64,000 nt of DNA from Bacteroidia bacterium. Its GTDB lineage: Bacteria > Bacteroidota > Bacteroidia > SpSt-205. Below are positions 33,582 through 42,000 of this stretch, piece after piece. The stretch's first letter is position 1, and the number at the start of each line of letters is the position of its first letter. A program made the translations under genes and the position numbers. The stretch lies in the NCBI GenBank assembly GCA_025059535.1, contig JANXCX010000005.1, positions 62,001 to 126,000 on the forward strand, in the 5' to 3' direction. Below the pieces are notes generated by a model that was not told the origin of the DNA, did not search any database, and worked only from the letters and a program-made list of their open reading frames with translations.

Positions 33582-35379
33582 TCGCCGAAGCCACTGGCTA
33601 TGGGTGGTGGGGGGATCAATCGTTGTACTAGTGGGGCGCTTGGCCTGGCTACAATTGGCTTTGCCAGAGGAGCGGCAGCAAGCCGAGCGCAATACGGTTC
33701 GCCGCTTGGAGGTCCTTCCGCCGCGCGGCCTTTTGCGGGACCGGCACGGACGTATCTGGGTCTCCAATATGCCTCTCTTCAACATCTTTCTCGTACCGCG
33801 TGAGCTGGGAAATGTGGATACGGCGCTTCTGACCCGAGTTTTTGACCTCTCTCGGCGGGATTTGGAGCAGCGCTTCAGGCAAGCGGTACAGTTTAGCAGA
33901 ACTAAGCCCAGTTTATTTTTCCGTCAGTTGGCTTTTGAGCGTTATGCGGCCCTTATGGAACAGAGCTGGCGCCAGACGGGTTTCAGTGCTCAGCTGCTTC
34001 ATGTGCGCCGCTATCTCTATCCTGTGGGCGCCCATTTTCTGGGCTACCTTAGCGAAGTAACGCCCGAAGAAATAGCGCGCGCCGAAGGCCGCTATACCCA
34101 AGGCAACCTCATTGGACGATCGGGCATAGAGAGTTATTATGAGCGGTTTTTGGCTGGCCGGAAAGGCTACCGCTTCGTCGTAGTGGATGCAATGGGGCGT
34201 GAGCTGTATCCCTACCGAGGCGGGACCTACGACCTACCCCCTCAGTTAGGTTTAGACCTTGTCCTAACCGTAGATGCTGACCTGCAGGCCTTTGCCGAAA
34301 GCCTCTTTTATGGCAAAGCCGGCGCACTCGTAGCTATAGAACCTAGCTCAGGAGAAATCCTATGCGCTGTAAGCGCCCCTACCTACGATCCAAACTTACT
34401 CTCTGGCCCTAACCTGAGCGCTAATTGGCAGCACCTCCAAAATGCTGGACGCTTTCCCCTCTATAATCGGGTCGTGCAGGCCATGTATCCCCCCGGCTCT
34501 ACATTCAAGCTGCTCAACGCGCTAATAGCCCTACAGGAAAACACCCTTACGGAGAATCTCTACTACCCCTGTGCCTTAGGCTATTTACGCAATCGGGGCA
34601 AACCGGCCTGCCATGCCCACCCTACCCCGCTAGCCCTGGCTGAAGCCATTCAACACTCCTGTAACGCCTATTTCGCCTCTGTTTATACCGATTTCCTCCA
34701 TCACCCTATCTATCAGGGAAGTATAGAGCTGGCCTATGCCCGCTGGCGCGATTATATGCTTTACTTCGGCGTAGGACGGCGCCTCGGCGTAGATATACCC
34801 TCCGAGAAACCCGGCTTCCTTCCTAAAAGGGACTATTACGATCGCCTCTATGGCAAAGGACGATGGAATGCCTTCACTATCATAAGTAATAGTATCGGTC
34901 AGGGGGAGGTGCTCATGACGCCCCTTCAAATGGCCAACGCCATGTGTATTATTGCCAACCGAGGCTACTACGTGCGCCCACATTTTCTGAAGGGGGTGTA
35001 TGGACAAGAGCATGCTCCGATTGCTTATTTTGATACCTTACGTGTGCCTATAGACCCAGCCCACTTTGAGACGGTGATAAAGGGCATGCGTTTGGCGGTG
35101 GAGGCGGGCACGGGCTACACGGCCTACGTGCCAGGGCTAGACTTATGTGGTAAAACGGGTACGGCCCAGAATCCCCATGGGCGGGATCATTCCTTGTTTG
35201 TGGGTTTTGCCCCTGCGGACAAGCCACGTATTGCGATTGCAGTGGTGGTAGAAAATGCGGGCTGGGGCGCTACATGGGCGGCTCCTATTGCTAGTTTAGT
35301 AGTGGAACGCTACCTTACGGGAAAAGTCTCCCGGCCCCACCTTGTCAAGGCTATCCAGGAGGCCAATCTTTTACCTTAG
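33556..35379 (+). CDS. mrdA: Penicillin-binding protein 2 (elongation transpeptidase)
   Basis: This is a 607-residue class B PBP that cross-links peptidoglycan during elongation. It has an N-terminal membrane anchor (WLWVVGGSIVVLVGRLAWL), a dimerisation/pedestal region with RRLEVLPPRGLLRDRHGR, and the transpeptidase domain: SxxK as STFK at 315-318, SxN as SCN at 368-370 and KTG at 533-535. It overlaps mreD by 26 bp. The usual partner gene rodA does not follow; rimO does, so RodA must be encoded elsewhere. Confidence 0.96.
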   Translation: MLRVDRHANRRSHWLWVVGGSIVVLVGRLAWLQLALPEERQQAERNTVRRLEVLPPRGLLRDRHGRIWVSNMPLFNIFLVPRELGNVDTALLTRVFDLSRRDLEQRFRQAVQFSRTKPSLFFRQLAFERYAALMEQSWRQTGFSAQLLHVRRYLYPVGAHFLGYLSEVTPEEIARAEGRYTQGNLIGRSGIESYYERFLAGRKGYRFVVVDAMGRELYPYRGGTYDLPPQLGLDLVLTVDADLQAFAESLFYGKAGALVAIEPSSGEILCAVSAPTYDPNLLSGPNLSANWQHLQNAGRFPLYNRVVQAMYPPGSTFKLLNALIALQENTLTENLYYPCALGYLRNRGKPACHAHPTPLALAEAIQHSCNAYFASVYTDFLHHPIYQGSIELAYARWRDYMLYFGVGRRLGVDIPSEKPGFLPKRDYYDRLYGKGRWNAFTIISNSIGQGEVLMTPLQMANAMCIIANRGYYVRPHFLKGVYGQEHAPIAYFDTLRVPIDPAHFETVIKGMRLAVEAGTGYTAYVPGLDLCGKTGTAQNPHGRDHSLFVGFAPADKPRIAIAVVVENAGWGATWAAPIASLVVERYLTGKVSRPHLVKAIQEANLLP

Positions 35380-35381
35380 CT

Positions 35382-36680
35382 ATGCATACGCGCCCTCTTC
35401 GCCTTCATATCGCCACACTCGGCTGTAGCAAAAATCTCTACGATTCCGAACGCCTAGCGGCGGCCTTAGAAGGACGTTTCGCCCTCTCCCACTCCGCAGA
35501 CCTGGAGTTAGCCGATGTAGTCGTGCTGAATACTTGCGGCTTTATTGATCGGGCGAAGCAGGAGTCCGTAGAGGCTATATTGCATTATGCGGCGGCGCGC
35601 CGGGCAGGAAAAATTAGGCGGCTCTACGTCATAGGTTGCCTTGTGGCGCGCGACCGCACCACCTTAGCGACGGAGCTACCTGAGGTAGATGGATTTTTTA
35701 CTCATGCAGAATATGAGCAGCTGATTTATGAGCTTCAAGGAGATTTGCGGCGCTATCTTTTAGGGGAACGGCGGCGGAGTGGCTATCCTCACCACGCCTA
35801 CCTAAAGATATCTGAAGGTTGCAATCGTAAATGCAGCTTCTGCGCTATTCCACTCATGCGGGGGCCTCACCAGTCCCGTCCTATGGAGGCGATTTTAGCC
35901 GAGGCGCGCCGCCTTATTAGCGAAGGCGTTAGGGAGATTAGTCTGATTGCTCAGGACCTTACCTATTATGGCTTAGATTTATACGGAAAGCGGCGTCTGG
36001 CCGAACTCCTAGAAAAGCTCGCCTCCTTGCCGGGTATCGGCTGGATTCGGCTGCACTACGCCTATCCAGCTGGCTTTCCGCGCGAGATTCTCCCTATAAT
36101 CCGAGCGGCAACCCCGATTTGCAAATATCTGGACATCCCTCTTCAACATATATCCGACTCTATTCTGCGGAAAATGCGGCGCGGACTTACGCGTCAAAAA
36201 ACCGAAGCCCTTATCAACGAAATTCGGGAAAAAGTACCTGGCATCGTGCTGCGCTCTACGTTTATCGTGGGCTTCCCCGGAGAAACAGAGGCCGAGTTTG
36301 AAGAGCTTATGCATTTTTTAGAGGCCTACCGTTTGGAGCGGGTAGGCGCTTTTTTGTACTCTCATGAGGAGGGGACAGCGGCCTATACCCTGCCCGATGA
36401 TGTACCAGCGCGCGTAAAGCGGCGACGCTACCACGACCTTATGACTCTCCAGCAGCGAATCAGCTACGAATGGAATCAGCAATGGGTAGGAGAAATAATA
36501 GAAGTGCTGGTAGATGAGCGGCAGAATGACCTAGCTATTGCACGCAGCGCAGGGGATGCTTTAGAGGTAGATAATCTCGTATATATTCGGGATGCGTCTA
36601 AGCGGCTGGCTGCAGGGGAATTTGCTCGGGTGCGTGTGGTGGGGGCTGGCCCTTATGAGCTATGGGCAGAACCCCTTTGA
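35382..36680 (+). CDS. rimO: Ribosomal protein S12 methylthiotransferase
   Basis: RimO is a radical-SAM enzyme that adds a methylthio group to Asp of ribosomal protein S12. The protein has 432 residues. The UPF0004 domain supplies cysteines in LGCSKNLYDSERL, LNTCGFIDRAKQES and VIGCLV. The radical-SAM motif is CNRKCSFC near residue 147, followed by the RimO-type segment PLMRGPHQSRP. A TRAM domain closes the protein. The start is 2 bp after the PBP2 gene. The last 89 bp also encode the signal peptide of the next gene in another frame. Confidence 0.96.
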   Translation: MHTRPLRLHIATLGCSKNLYDSERLAAALEGRFALSHSADLELADVVVLNTCGFIDRAKQESVEAILHYAAARRAGKIRRLYVIGCLVARDRTTLATELPEVDGFFTHAEYEQLIYELQGDLRRYLLGERRRSGYPHHAYLKISEGCNRKCSFCAIPLMRGPHQSRPMEAILAEARRLISEGVREISLIAQDLTYYGLDLYGKRRLAELLEKLASLPGIGWIRLHYAYPAGFPREILPIIRAATPICKYLDIPLQHISDSILRKMRRGLTRQKTEALINEIREKVPGIVLRSTFIVGFPGETEAEFEELMHFLEAYRLERVGAFLYSHEEGTAAYTLPDDVPARVKRRRYHDLMTLQQRISYEWNQQWVGEIIEVLVDERQNDLAIARSAGDALEVDNLVYIRDASKRLAAGEFARVRVVGAGPYELWAEPL

Positions 36681-37323
36681 AGTAATAGCCCGCACAGATG
36701 GGCTTCGGCTACGGCTATGGGTACTTTTTTCCCCCAGCGCTTTTGTACAATACCCCAACTTCTGCCAAGCGGAATACCAGGTAGAAGTACTTCTGCTACG
36801 GGCCCGCGGCGTGGCCTATCATCTTCAGCGGCATTTCCGAGGTCTTAGTACGCCGCAGGAAGAACCCCTAGGGCCGAACTATCTCTTTTGGGATCTACCT
36901 AAACTGCCCGAAGTGGAAACTTACCAAGTAATTGTATGGGATGTAGTGCGCCAGCGCGTTTTCTACGAGAAGGGCGATTGGCAGAGTGCCCAGCGCGAAT
37001 GGCAGGTAAGTTTTTTTCCTGTGGGTAAGGGCCTAAGTAGAGCTGAGCTAGCTGCTGAACAGCTCTGCTTCTACCGGGTAGCGCCAGGTTTTTACTTAGT
37101 CCAAGCAGCGCTCTATCAAGGTGAAACTACGGTGCCTGAACTTACGCGCTACCTTTCCATTGAGGAACACAGGCTTACGGTATATGCCACAGGAAAATGG
37201 GATACCCTGCGCCTACGCTGGCGTAGCGAGGGCCTTCCCAAAGGCGCTTACCTAGTGGGACTTTTCTTCTATCGGGAGGAGCAGCTGCTCTATCAGGCGC
37301 TTTATCCCGTGCGGCTGAGATAG
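36592..37323 (+). CDS. Secreted protein of unknown function
   Basis: I do not recognise this 243-residue protein. Its first 26 residues (MRLSGWLQGNLLGCVWWGLA and onwards, ending SYGQ) form a good signal peptide, which supports ATG 36592 even though this start lies 89 bp inside rimO. A start at ATG 36655 would remove the signal. The rest looks like beta-sandwich modules (YQVEVLLLRARGVAYHLQRH, then LTVYATGKWDTLRLRWRSEG). No cysteine pattern or catalytic motif is evident. It is the last gene of the run from 28672 and overlaps the convergent sixA by 22 bp. Confidence 0.6.
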   Translation: MRLSGWLQGNLLGCVWWGLALMSYGQNPFEVIARTDGLRLRLWVLFSPSAFVQYPNFCQAEYQVEVLLLRARGVAYHLQRHFRGLSTPQEEPLGPNYLFWDLPKLPEVETYQVIVWDVVRQRVFYEKGDWQSAQREWQVSFFPVGKGLSRAELAAEQLCFYRVAPGFYLVQAALYQGETTVPELTRYLSIEEHRLTVYATGKWDTLRLRWRSEGLPKGAYLVGLFFYREEQLLYQALYPVRLR

Positions 37324-37787
37324 AAGAGATAGGCGGGAAAGCTGCCAGCGGGAAAGCTCGCCCAGTTTCCTTCCCAATGAAAGCCGACTATCTCAGCTGT
37401 AGAAAGTTCTATACTCTTTCCAGCCCATCGGCTGGCTAATTCGCTCCAAAGGGGGTTATGGCCGATTAGGGCTACGGTGCTGCAGGTTTCTGGGAGGCTT
37501 CGCAAAGCCGCTGTGACACCCTCCAGCGTTTCCGTGTAAAAGGCGAAGTGCGGCTCTACTTTCTCATGAGGCAGGGAGCATATCTGGGCGAGGAGGTGAG
37601 CCGTATGCCAAGCCCGAATGGCTGGGCTGGAAAGAATGAAGTCTGGCCGATACCCCTGCCTAAGGAGGGCCTGCCCTTGGGCTAGCACATCTCGGATTCC
37701 GCGTAGGCTTAGGGGGCGATTAAAGTCCGAGACGCCTTCGGGTTCCCAATCCGACTTACCGTGCCGCATAAGAAGAATTATTCCCAT
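37302..37787 (-). CDS. sixA: SixA-like phosphohistidine phosphatase (histidine phosphatase superfamily)
   Basis: This is a compact 161-residue phosphatase. The catalytic RHG lies at residues 8-10 (LLMRHGKSDWE, His9), LSSPAIRAWHTAHLLA supplies the second Arg, and LIGHNPLW the second His. The lack of a cap domain and the small size fit SixA, which dephosphorylates phosphohistidine. ATG 37787 was chosen because the homology starts there; the open frame upstream lies inside the protease gene. It overlaps the upstream M43 protease gene by 10 bp. Confidence 0.85.
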   Translation of the reverse strand: MGIILLMRHGKSDWEPEGVSDFNRPLSLRGIRDVLAQGQALLRQGYRPDFILSSPAIRAWHTAHLLAQICSLPHEKVEPHFAFYTETLEGVTAALRSLPETCSTVALIGHNPLWSELASRWAGKSIELSTAEIVGFHWEGNWASFPAGSFPAYLFYLSRTG

Positions 37788-38929
37788 AGCCAAGGAAGGC
37801 GTAAAAATACGGGGCCTTCTGTCCGATGGATTTGAAGGACATAAAGACCAGGCGGGAGCCCTTCCAAGGAAAAGGGTATTTCCAGTCTTTCCCGCACGAG
37901 TTGGCCATTTAGGTTCCACAGGGCCAGATGATAATAGTCGGCGTCGGGACTTTCTAAAAAGAAGAGCGAGCCCTTACGTTGTAGGCGAAAGCTTAGGGAA
38001 GGCGCGGGGAGGGTGGCTGTAGCGGCGCAGCTGGCCGGAAGGGATTGGCTGCGGCCACGAACCTGCTGATTAGCTGCGCTGATAAGCACCTGTCCATAAG
38101 TTCCGAGGAACAGGCGCATGCGACTGATTTGCCCCGCTGTAAAGCGGTGCATGCAGTCGTCATCCACATACCCCATGAAGTTATCTATAGGGTCCGGCTG
38201 ATCGGTGGGGATTTCCTGACAGGTATTGGGTGGAGAATTAGGGCAGCCATAAATAGCCTCACGCTGGGGCGGTGTGTCGCATACTTCATCGCCCTCCACC
38301 GCACAGGTGGCTGGAGTAGTGCCCGCACATCCTCCTTCAAAGGGATGATACAGGCTAAATACATGGCCTATTTCATGAACAGCGGTGCGTCCCTCGTCGT
38401 AAGGCTCTTGTTTGGACGGCCCTTCGCCAAATACTGAGGCTAAAATCACCACCCCTGCTAATCCGTCCGTATCATCCAGCGGACGGGCGTAGCCAATTAT
38501 GTCATCTGTAATTTGCTCTACTACCCATATATTCAAAAAGCTGTCGGGATCCCACCCCGTCGTACGCTTGAGGGTCTCTTCCTCCGTCTCCCAGTCATGG
38601 TCGGCTAAAGTACTGGATACATGATAGGTGATACCGCAGCTCGGAGTGCCATTGGGGCCGCGTCGGGCTAGGTAGAATTGGATTTTAGCCGACTTGTAGT
38701 CGCGGTTAAGAATTTCTACCTGCCGCTGAACATCTGAGAAGGGTAAAAATGTCTGATTATTTGAGGCTATGAGATGTACCACGAGGGGAATCCAGAGAGT
38801 ATCTTCCGAAAGCCTAAATGGCGCGGGCCTTTCACCTAAAGGTCTTAGACGCATAAAAGCGCGATCAACGGGACATTTGAGCTGCGCCCAGAGCAAGCTA
38901 AAAAGCCATAGTATGCTCCCTCTATGCAT
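37778..38929 (-). CDS. Secreted M43 (pappalysin-type) zinc metalloprotease, short form, T9SS sorted
   Basis: This is a 383-residue protease. The signal peptide MHRGSILWLFSLLWAQ leads directly into the catalytic domain, with zinc motif HEIGHVFSLYH (His185, Glu186, His189, His195) and a Met-turn in the segment DNFMGYVDDDCMHRFTAGQ. The disulfide-rich loop CAVEGDEVCDTPPQRE is typical of M43B. The last 75 residues (LALWNLNGQLVRERLEIPF, then LPPGLYVLQIHRT) resemble a T9SS sorting domain. It is much shorter than the paralogue at 58081. A near-consensus box (TAAATTTA) lies 8 nt upstream. Confidence 0.88.
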   Translation of the reverse strand: MHRGSILWLFSLLWAQLKCPVDRAFMRLRPLGERPAPFRLSEDTLWIPLVVHLIASNNQTFLPFSDVQRQVEILNRDYKSAKIQFYLARRGPNGTPSCGITYHVSSTLADHDWETEEETLKRTTGWDPDSFLNIWVVEQITDDIIGYARPLDDTDGLAGVVILASVFGEGPSKQEPYDEGRTAVHEIGHVFSLYHPFEGGCAGTTPATCAVEGDEVCDTPPQREAIYGCPNSPPNTCQEIPTDQPDPIDNFMGYVDDDCMHRFTAGQISRMRLFLGTYGQVLISAANQQVRGRSQSLPASCAATATLPAPSLSFRLQRKGSLFFLESPDADYYHLALWNLNGQLVRERLEIPFSLEGLPPGLYVLQIHRTEGPVFLRLPWLWE

Positions 38930-38937
38930 ACCCTACC

Positions 38938-38945
38938 TAAATTTA
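38938..38945 (-). promoter_or_regulatory. Near-consensus -7 box TAAATTTA for the short M43 protease
   Basis: This is a seven-of-eight match to TAnnTTTG (final G is A), 8 nt before ATG 38929. Confidence 0.4.
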
Positions 38946-38988
38946 AGGCAAGAGGAAAGGTTTGAGCAACGCCCAGGCAAATTTTACT

Positions 38989-38996
38989 TAGATTTG
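38989..38996 (+). promoter_or_regulatory. -7 box TAGATTTG for the STAND-LysM gene
   Basis: This perfect consensus lies 7 nt before ATG 39004. A TTTG at 38961-38964 is 24 bp upstream, slightly farther than ideal for a -33 element. Confidence 0.65.
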
Positions 38997-39003
38997 CTTT
39001 TGC

Positions 39004-42000
39004 ATGAAGCCTGAAGCGGCTCTGGCGGTAACGGCTGAAGGGGTGCGTCCGCTTTCAGTATGGTTGGGTTGGACGGCGCCTTCGGCTCAGGTACAGCGCG
39101 AGGTACTCAGCGTTATGCTAAAAGGCGCTGGCTATGCTGTAGAAATGCCCGCCGAAATAGACCTCTCTGCTATAGAGCACATAAGCCAGCACTATGACGC
39201 CGCTTTTCTAGTGATAGGTCATGAAAAGGGTCCGGTTCTCGCTGATGGTAGCCTACTCCTGCGGCGGCAGTATGAGCGGCTTTTGCGGCAGCTGGGTCCT
39301 AACTTTCGCCTACTTATCTGGGCGCCTGTAGATGAAACTAAGGTATATGAGGTAGAGGTACAGGAGCTGCTTACCTTTATAGAAAATACACTTACGGAGC
39401 GCGTCCTATTTACGCGCACCTCCAGTTTGCCTTTACTGGTGGGGGAGGTGCGGGCGTTTCTTTCGGAAGCCGTAGAGGCCCGTCAGGCGGTCAAAGCCTA
39501 CGAAATAGGCTTTCTCCATAATGCGCGCGATGCGGAGAGTTGTTTTGGCCTCGTTGAGCGGCTATCTCAGGCCTATAAGGTTCAGACCCTTTCTTTTCGG
39601 CCAGAGCGGGCTGATACGGATATGGAAGAGGCTCTGCGCCTGTACAGGCAGAGCCAGCTACTGGTTATTTTCTTTCATCGGGCGGGGGATTGGGGGGTAT
39701 CTATTGCTCAGCACCTATGGAAGGTAGGTGGGGGGTTGAGCCAGCCTACGCCGATTTTGCTTATTGGCTTTCCCGAGCCGCCGCGTAACCGCCGCCTTAG
39801 CCTCCATGTACCTAATATTCGCCTAGAGTTAGCCGAGCCCGAAGCGGTCGAGGCACGCATTCAGAAAGCCCTAGCCGAGGCCCGTAAATCAGCGGTATGG
39901 CCCGATACCCTGCGCGTGTGTCCTTACATTGGTCTGCGCCCGTTTGAAGAGGGTGAAACCGTTTTCTTTCACGGGCGGGAGCGTCATATTCAGAAAATTC
40001 TGGACCAGCTGCGGGAGCGTAAGTTTGTTATGGTTACGGGGGCTTCAGGCGATGGAAAATCGTCCTTGGTCTTTGCGGGGGTGCTGCCAGCGCTGCGGGC
40101 TAACCGGATGCCTGCACCCTACCCTACCTGGGCCGTAGCGGCTTTTCGCCCTGAAAAGCAGCCTCTCACTAACCTAGCTCTGGCTCTATCGGGGGCCTTA
40201 GGCTATAGCAACGTAGCCGAAGTAGAAAATCGCCTTTCCTACGGCTTTTCAGCCCTTGTTGAGCTATATAAGGCCTCCACCGCCTACATAGACCCTACCT
40301 CACCCGAATTTCAAAACCTCTCCGATGCAGAAAAAATAGCCCGCCTGCGAGAAGGCCAAAATCTGCTCATTTTGGTAGACCAGTTTGAGGAATTTTTTAC
40401 GAATGAAGAGAATTACTCCGCTGGCATGGCCTCCCCTTTGGCTCAGATAACGGTGAATGTCCTTTCCGAGACCATTCGGATCGCCCAGCGGGAGGATCTG
40501 CCGATATGGGTGCTCTTTACGATGCGCTCTGACTTTATCGGTCAGTGTGTGGCCTTTCATGGATTTGCGGAGCTGATTGGGGAGAGCACGTACTTTGTCC
40601 CGCGTCTTACCCGTGAGGAGTTTCAGGCGGTTATTGAGCGACCGGCCGAGCTCAATGGCGATCGGGTCACGCCGCGGCTTACCCAGCGCCTGTTGAATGA
40701 TTTAGGCGATGGCATAGACCAGCTGCCGGTACTTCAGCATGCCTTGCATCGCATATGGTATGCGGCCGACCAAGGGCGAACGCCTATGGATCTGTTGCAT
40801 TACGCTATGGTTGGGGGACTGGCGTCCTTCAAGCTAGCCGAGCAGGACCGGCCGCTCTTTGAGCAGTACCTAGCCACGCTTCCTCCCCACGAGCGGGAAC
40901 TTTATCAGAATCCCCGCCTGCGTAATGTCCTTAACTTCCACGCCGAGTGGATCTACAGTCACTTAGACCAGCTTTATCAGGCGCGCTACCAAGAAACTCT
41001 GCCTCTAACGCTTCTCCAGCAGATTGTGAGCAGGCTCATGGTGTCGCTCACGCGCATAGATGAGGGGCGGGCGGTACGGGCCCGTCTTACCCTCCAGCAA
41101 ATTACCGATATGCTGGGGCTGCCAGGTGTGGGTGTGGATACGGTAGCACGCATAGCAGCCCTTTATCAGGTGCCTGAGGTAAGTTTCCTTCAGCCTTCCC
41201 TGCCCGAAGGCACCAACTACCTGCTTAGTCCAAATGACACCATTACCATTTCCCATGAGGCGCTTATTCGGAATTGGGAACAGCTGATTCGCTGGGCTGA
41301 AAAAGAAGCTCAGAGCGTACGCATCTTTCGGGAGCTTAAGTTTCAAGTGCAGCGCTGGCTGGAAGGTGGTCAGTCTAATCGGCTGCTCTTGAGCGGTGGA
41401 GCGTACCAGTACTTTGCCGAGTGGTATTACAGGGCCGCCCCAAATCCCGCTTGGATGCGGCGCTACATTCCCCCGGAGGAGCTTGTGCCCGACGTAGAGC
41501 CGCTCGAGCAGGCTTTAGCCCTGCGCGAGGCTATAGAGCTCTATCTGGCCCGCAGCAAAGCGCGCATAGAGCGGAATCGGCGCCTGCTTCTTTTGGCTTT
41601 AGCGGTAGTTACGCTCTTTTTCCTTCTGAGCCTCATTGCCTTCTACTATGCAAATACGCAGCGGCTTCTGGCTGAGCGGCATGCGCAGGAGGCGGAGCGA
41701 CAAGCCCGGTTGGCGCAGGAGCAGCGCCTCTTAGCCGAACGCAACGCCGAGGAAGCCCGCCGGCAGCAGCTGCGCGCTGAACGGGAACGGCTCGTCGCCC
41801 TCCAGCAAAAGCGCCTAGCGGAAAGTGCCCTGCGCCTCGCCGAAGCTGAACGCAATAATGCCGAACGCCAAAGGCAAATCGCCGAAGCCCAGCGTCGTAT
41901 TGCGGAGCTGGAGCGCGAACGGGCTCTGACCCAACAGCGTATCGCCGAAAATCAAACGCGCCTAGCCGAGGCCGCCCGTATCAATGCCGAATACGACCGA

